A stretch of DNA of 55,497 nt from Burkholderiales bacterium Ga0074133 (GTDB taxonomy: Bacteria > Pseudomonadota > Gammaproteobacteria > Burkholderiales > Burkholderiaceae_C), in the NCBI GenBank assembly GCA_001464865.1, contig LNEG01000095.1, forward strand, positions 1-55,497, read 5' to 3'. The position numbers were made by a program, and so were the translations under genes. Under the pieces are notes generated by a model. That model made no database searches. It was given only the letters and a program-made list of their open reading frames with translations, and was not told the origin of the DNA. The first letter of the stretch is position 1, and every line of letters starts with the position of its first letter. This document shows positions 54,215 through 55,497 of this stretch, piece after piece.

Positions 54215-55009
54215 ATGACCGAAGCCACCAGCACTAGCGTCGCCACGCAAGACATCCTCGTCCACACCGAAGCAGGGGTGGCGACCATCACCTTCAACCG
54301 CGTGGACAAGAAGAACTCCATCACCCGCGACATGTACGCCGCCATGGCCGATGCGTTGGCAGCGGCCAAGGACGACGCCGCCGTGCGCGTGGTGGTGTTC
54401 CAGGGCGATGTGGCGATCTTCAGCGCCGGCAATGACATTGGCGACTTCTTGCAGCAGCCGCCCGCCACGCAGGATTCGCCGGTGTTCCGCTTCCTGCGCG
54501 GCATCGCGGCCTTCCCCAAGCCCGTGATTGCGTCCGTGTGCGGCCCGGCCGTGGGCATCGGCACCACCATGCTGTTCCATTGCGACCTGGTCTACGCGGG
54601 CGACAACGCCGCGTTCTCCATGCCTTTCGTGAACCTGGGCCTGTGCCCCGAAGCTGCTTCGAGCCTGCTGGTGCCCCAGATGATGGGCTACCACCGCGCC
54701 GCCGAGGCCCTGCTGCTGGGCGAGCCCTTCATGGCCGAAGCCGCCTTGGAAGTGGGCCTGGTCAACCGCGTGGTGCCACCGACCGAATGCAATGGCGTGG
54801 CCCAGGCCCAGGCCCGCAAGCTGGCGGCCAAGCCCCTGTCGTCGCTGATCGAGACCAAGCGCTTGATGAAGGGTGGGCAGCAGGCGAAGGTGCTGGAGGT
54901 GATGGCGGAAGAGGGCGAGAGCTTTGGGCGGATGCTGCGGGAGCCGGCAGCACGGGAAGCGTTTTCGGCGTTTATGGAAAAGAGAAAGCCAGATTTCAGC
55001 AAGAGCTGA
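54215..55009 (+). CDS. Enoyl-CoA hydratase/isomerase
   Basis: A 264-residue crotonase-fold enzyme. GVATITFNRVDKKNSITRDM starts the domain, AIFSAGNDIGDFLQQ gives the oxyanion region, and VCGPAVGIGTTMLFHCDLVY follows. The second catalytic Glu of true hydratases is not obvious here, so it could be an isomerase. It starts 90 bases after the thioesterase. The last 24 bases of the coding region recur downstream at 55162-55185. Confidence 0.9.
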   Translation: MTEATSTSVATQDILVHTEAGVATITFNRVDKKNSITRDMYAAMADALAAAKDDAAVRVVVFQGDVAIFSAGNDIGDFLQQPPATQDSPVFRFLRGIAAFPKPVIASVCGPAVGIGTTMLFHCDLVYAGDNAAFSMPFVNLGLCPEAASSLLVPQMMGYHRAAEALLLGEPFMAEAALEVGLVNRVVPPTECNGVAQAQARKLAAKPLSSLIETKRLMKGGQQAKVLEVMAEEGESFGRMLREPAAREAFSAFMEKRKPDFSKS

Positions 55010-55185
55010 AAGCTGGCCGCTGCTTTGCGGCGTAGGCCGCGTAGCGGGCTGAACGATCTTTCGGTAAAAGCGCCGTCCCGACTTCAGCTCAGTCTGAAGT
55101 GGGTAGCCGCGTTAGCGGCGCGGACTGCGAAGCAGGCCCGGCGGGCTTTCGGTAAACGAGGAAGCCAGATTTCAGCAAGAGCTGA
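54986..55185 (+). repeat. 24-base direct repeat of the hydratase 3' end
   Basis: AAGCCAGATTTCAGCAAGAG plus CTGA (54986-55009, ending with the stop codon) recurs exactly at 55162-55185, 176 bases further on. A shorter word, CTTTCGGTAAA, is also present twice between them. It looks like the trace of a tandem duplication or of local repeat expansion. Confidence 0.85.
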
Positions 55186-55497
55186 GATCAGGCGCTGCGA
55201 TAGCGGTCCAGCCCGCGGAATTTCGACGATTTTGACCGCTAGCGCTTGAATCTAAAGCACTGGCAGCTATTGGTTTTGTAGTGGCTGCTTGGCGTTGGTT
55301 CGACTGGGGTGATTGGTTGGGGCTGGGCTGTCAGAGTCTGCTTTCGGCGTGGCTACCGCGTGCGTGTGCTTAGGGCGGGAGCCGGGAGTCGCCCGGCGAG
55401 CGACTCACTTTCTTTTGCTTCGCCAAAAGAAAGTAAGCAAAGAAAAGGCGACCCTCAGTCTGCGACCCCTTCGCGGTGCGAAGGGGCAGACCTGCGC
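55010..55497. other. Repeat-rich non-coding end of the window
   Basis: No gene is evident. After the direct repeat comes a degenerate inverted repeat around 55241-55283 (CTAGCGCTTGAATC and AAGCACTGGCAGC), which includes the 19-mer shared with the DUF2147 gene. From 55381 to 55491 the sequence is a chain of strong stem-loops, listed separately. Confidence 0.6.
55381..55491 (+). repeat. Cluster of stem-loops, two mutually exclusive
   Basis: Hairpin 1 is GCCGGG/CCCGGC (55381-55397). Hairpin 2, GAGTCGC/GCGACTC (55386-55406), overlaps it, so only one can form. Hairpin 3 is ACTTTCTTTTG/CAAAAGAAAGT (55407-55434), perfect over 11 bp. Hairpin 4 is CCCCTTCGC/GCGAAGGGG (55466-55486) with outer GTCTG/CAGAC. 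The hairpin 3 segment resembles a dispersed repeat of proteobacterial genomes. Confidence 0.7.

Overview
The window looks like a chromosomal segment of a high-GC betaproteobacterium, most likely Comamonadaceae (Acidovorax, Delftia or a relative). The clues are the gene content (phasin, SlmA, Xps-type type II secretion, beta-oxidation genes) and short dispersed palindromes of the kind seen in that family. The assignment comes from remembered protein families and was not searched. I see no tRNA, rRNA, CRISPR array or prophage.

Layout. (1) 1-3131: the end of coaX, a TPR protein, a PhaD-like TetR regulator and a PhaF/PhaI-type phasin. (2) 3346-5331: a two-domain alcohol-forming fatty acyl-CoA reductase, divergent from the phasin. 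(3) 5448-11027: the dTDP-L-rhamnose genes rfbBDAC and two glycosyltransferases. (4) 11107-22036: a complete-looking type II secretion operon in the Xanthomonas Xps order, gspE-F-G-H-I-J-K-L-M-N/C-D. (5) 22245-25766: a lipoprotein, a probably abundant exported surface protein with its own terminator, and an exported parvulin-type prolyl isomerase. (6) 25816-28954: an ABC polysaccharide exporter (Wzm/Wzt with a Wzt C-terminal domain) and an acyltransferase-like protein. (7) 28955-31336: insertion sequence remnants. (8) 31304-40361: large glycosyltransferases, a WecA-like initiating transferase and a GT-C membrane protein. (9) 40428-44597: argB, a two-component system and slmA. (10) 44770-55009: a TetR-controlled fatty-acid beta-oxidation cluster. 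(11) 55010-55497: non-coding sequence rich in repeats and hairpins.

How the parts may fit. Regions 3 to 8 read as one envelope locus: rhamnose supply, O-antigen or other glycan assembly, ABC export, and a type II secretion system next to a candidate exported surface protein and its folding factor. The link between secretion system, surface protein and glycan is inference from proximity. Two stretches (about 8330-11700 and 31300-40400) have visibly lower third-position GC than their neighbours, which suggests exchange of surface-glycan genes. The first stretch appears to end inside gspE. The insertion sequence region preserves a deletion scar in which one element abuts the interior of a related element, and the element ends now supply the last codons of two flanking genes.
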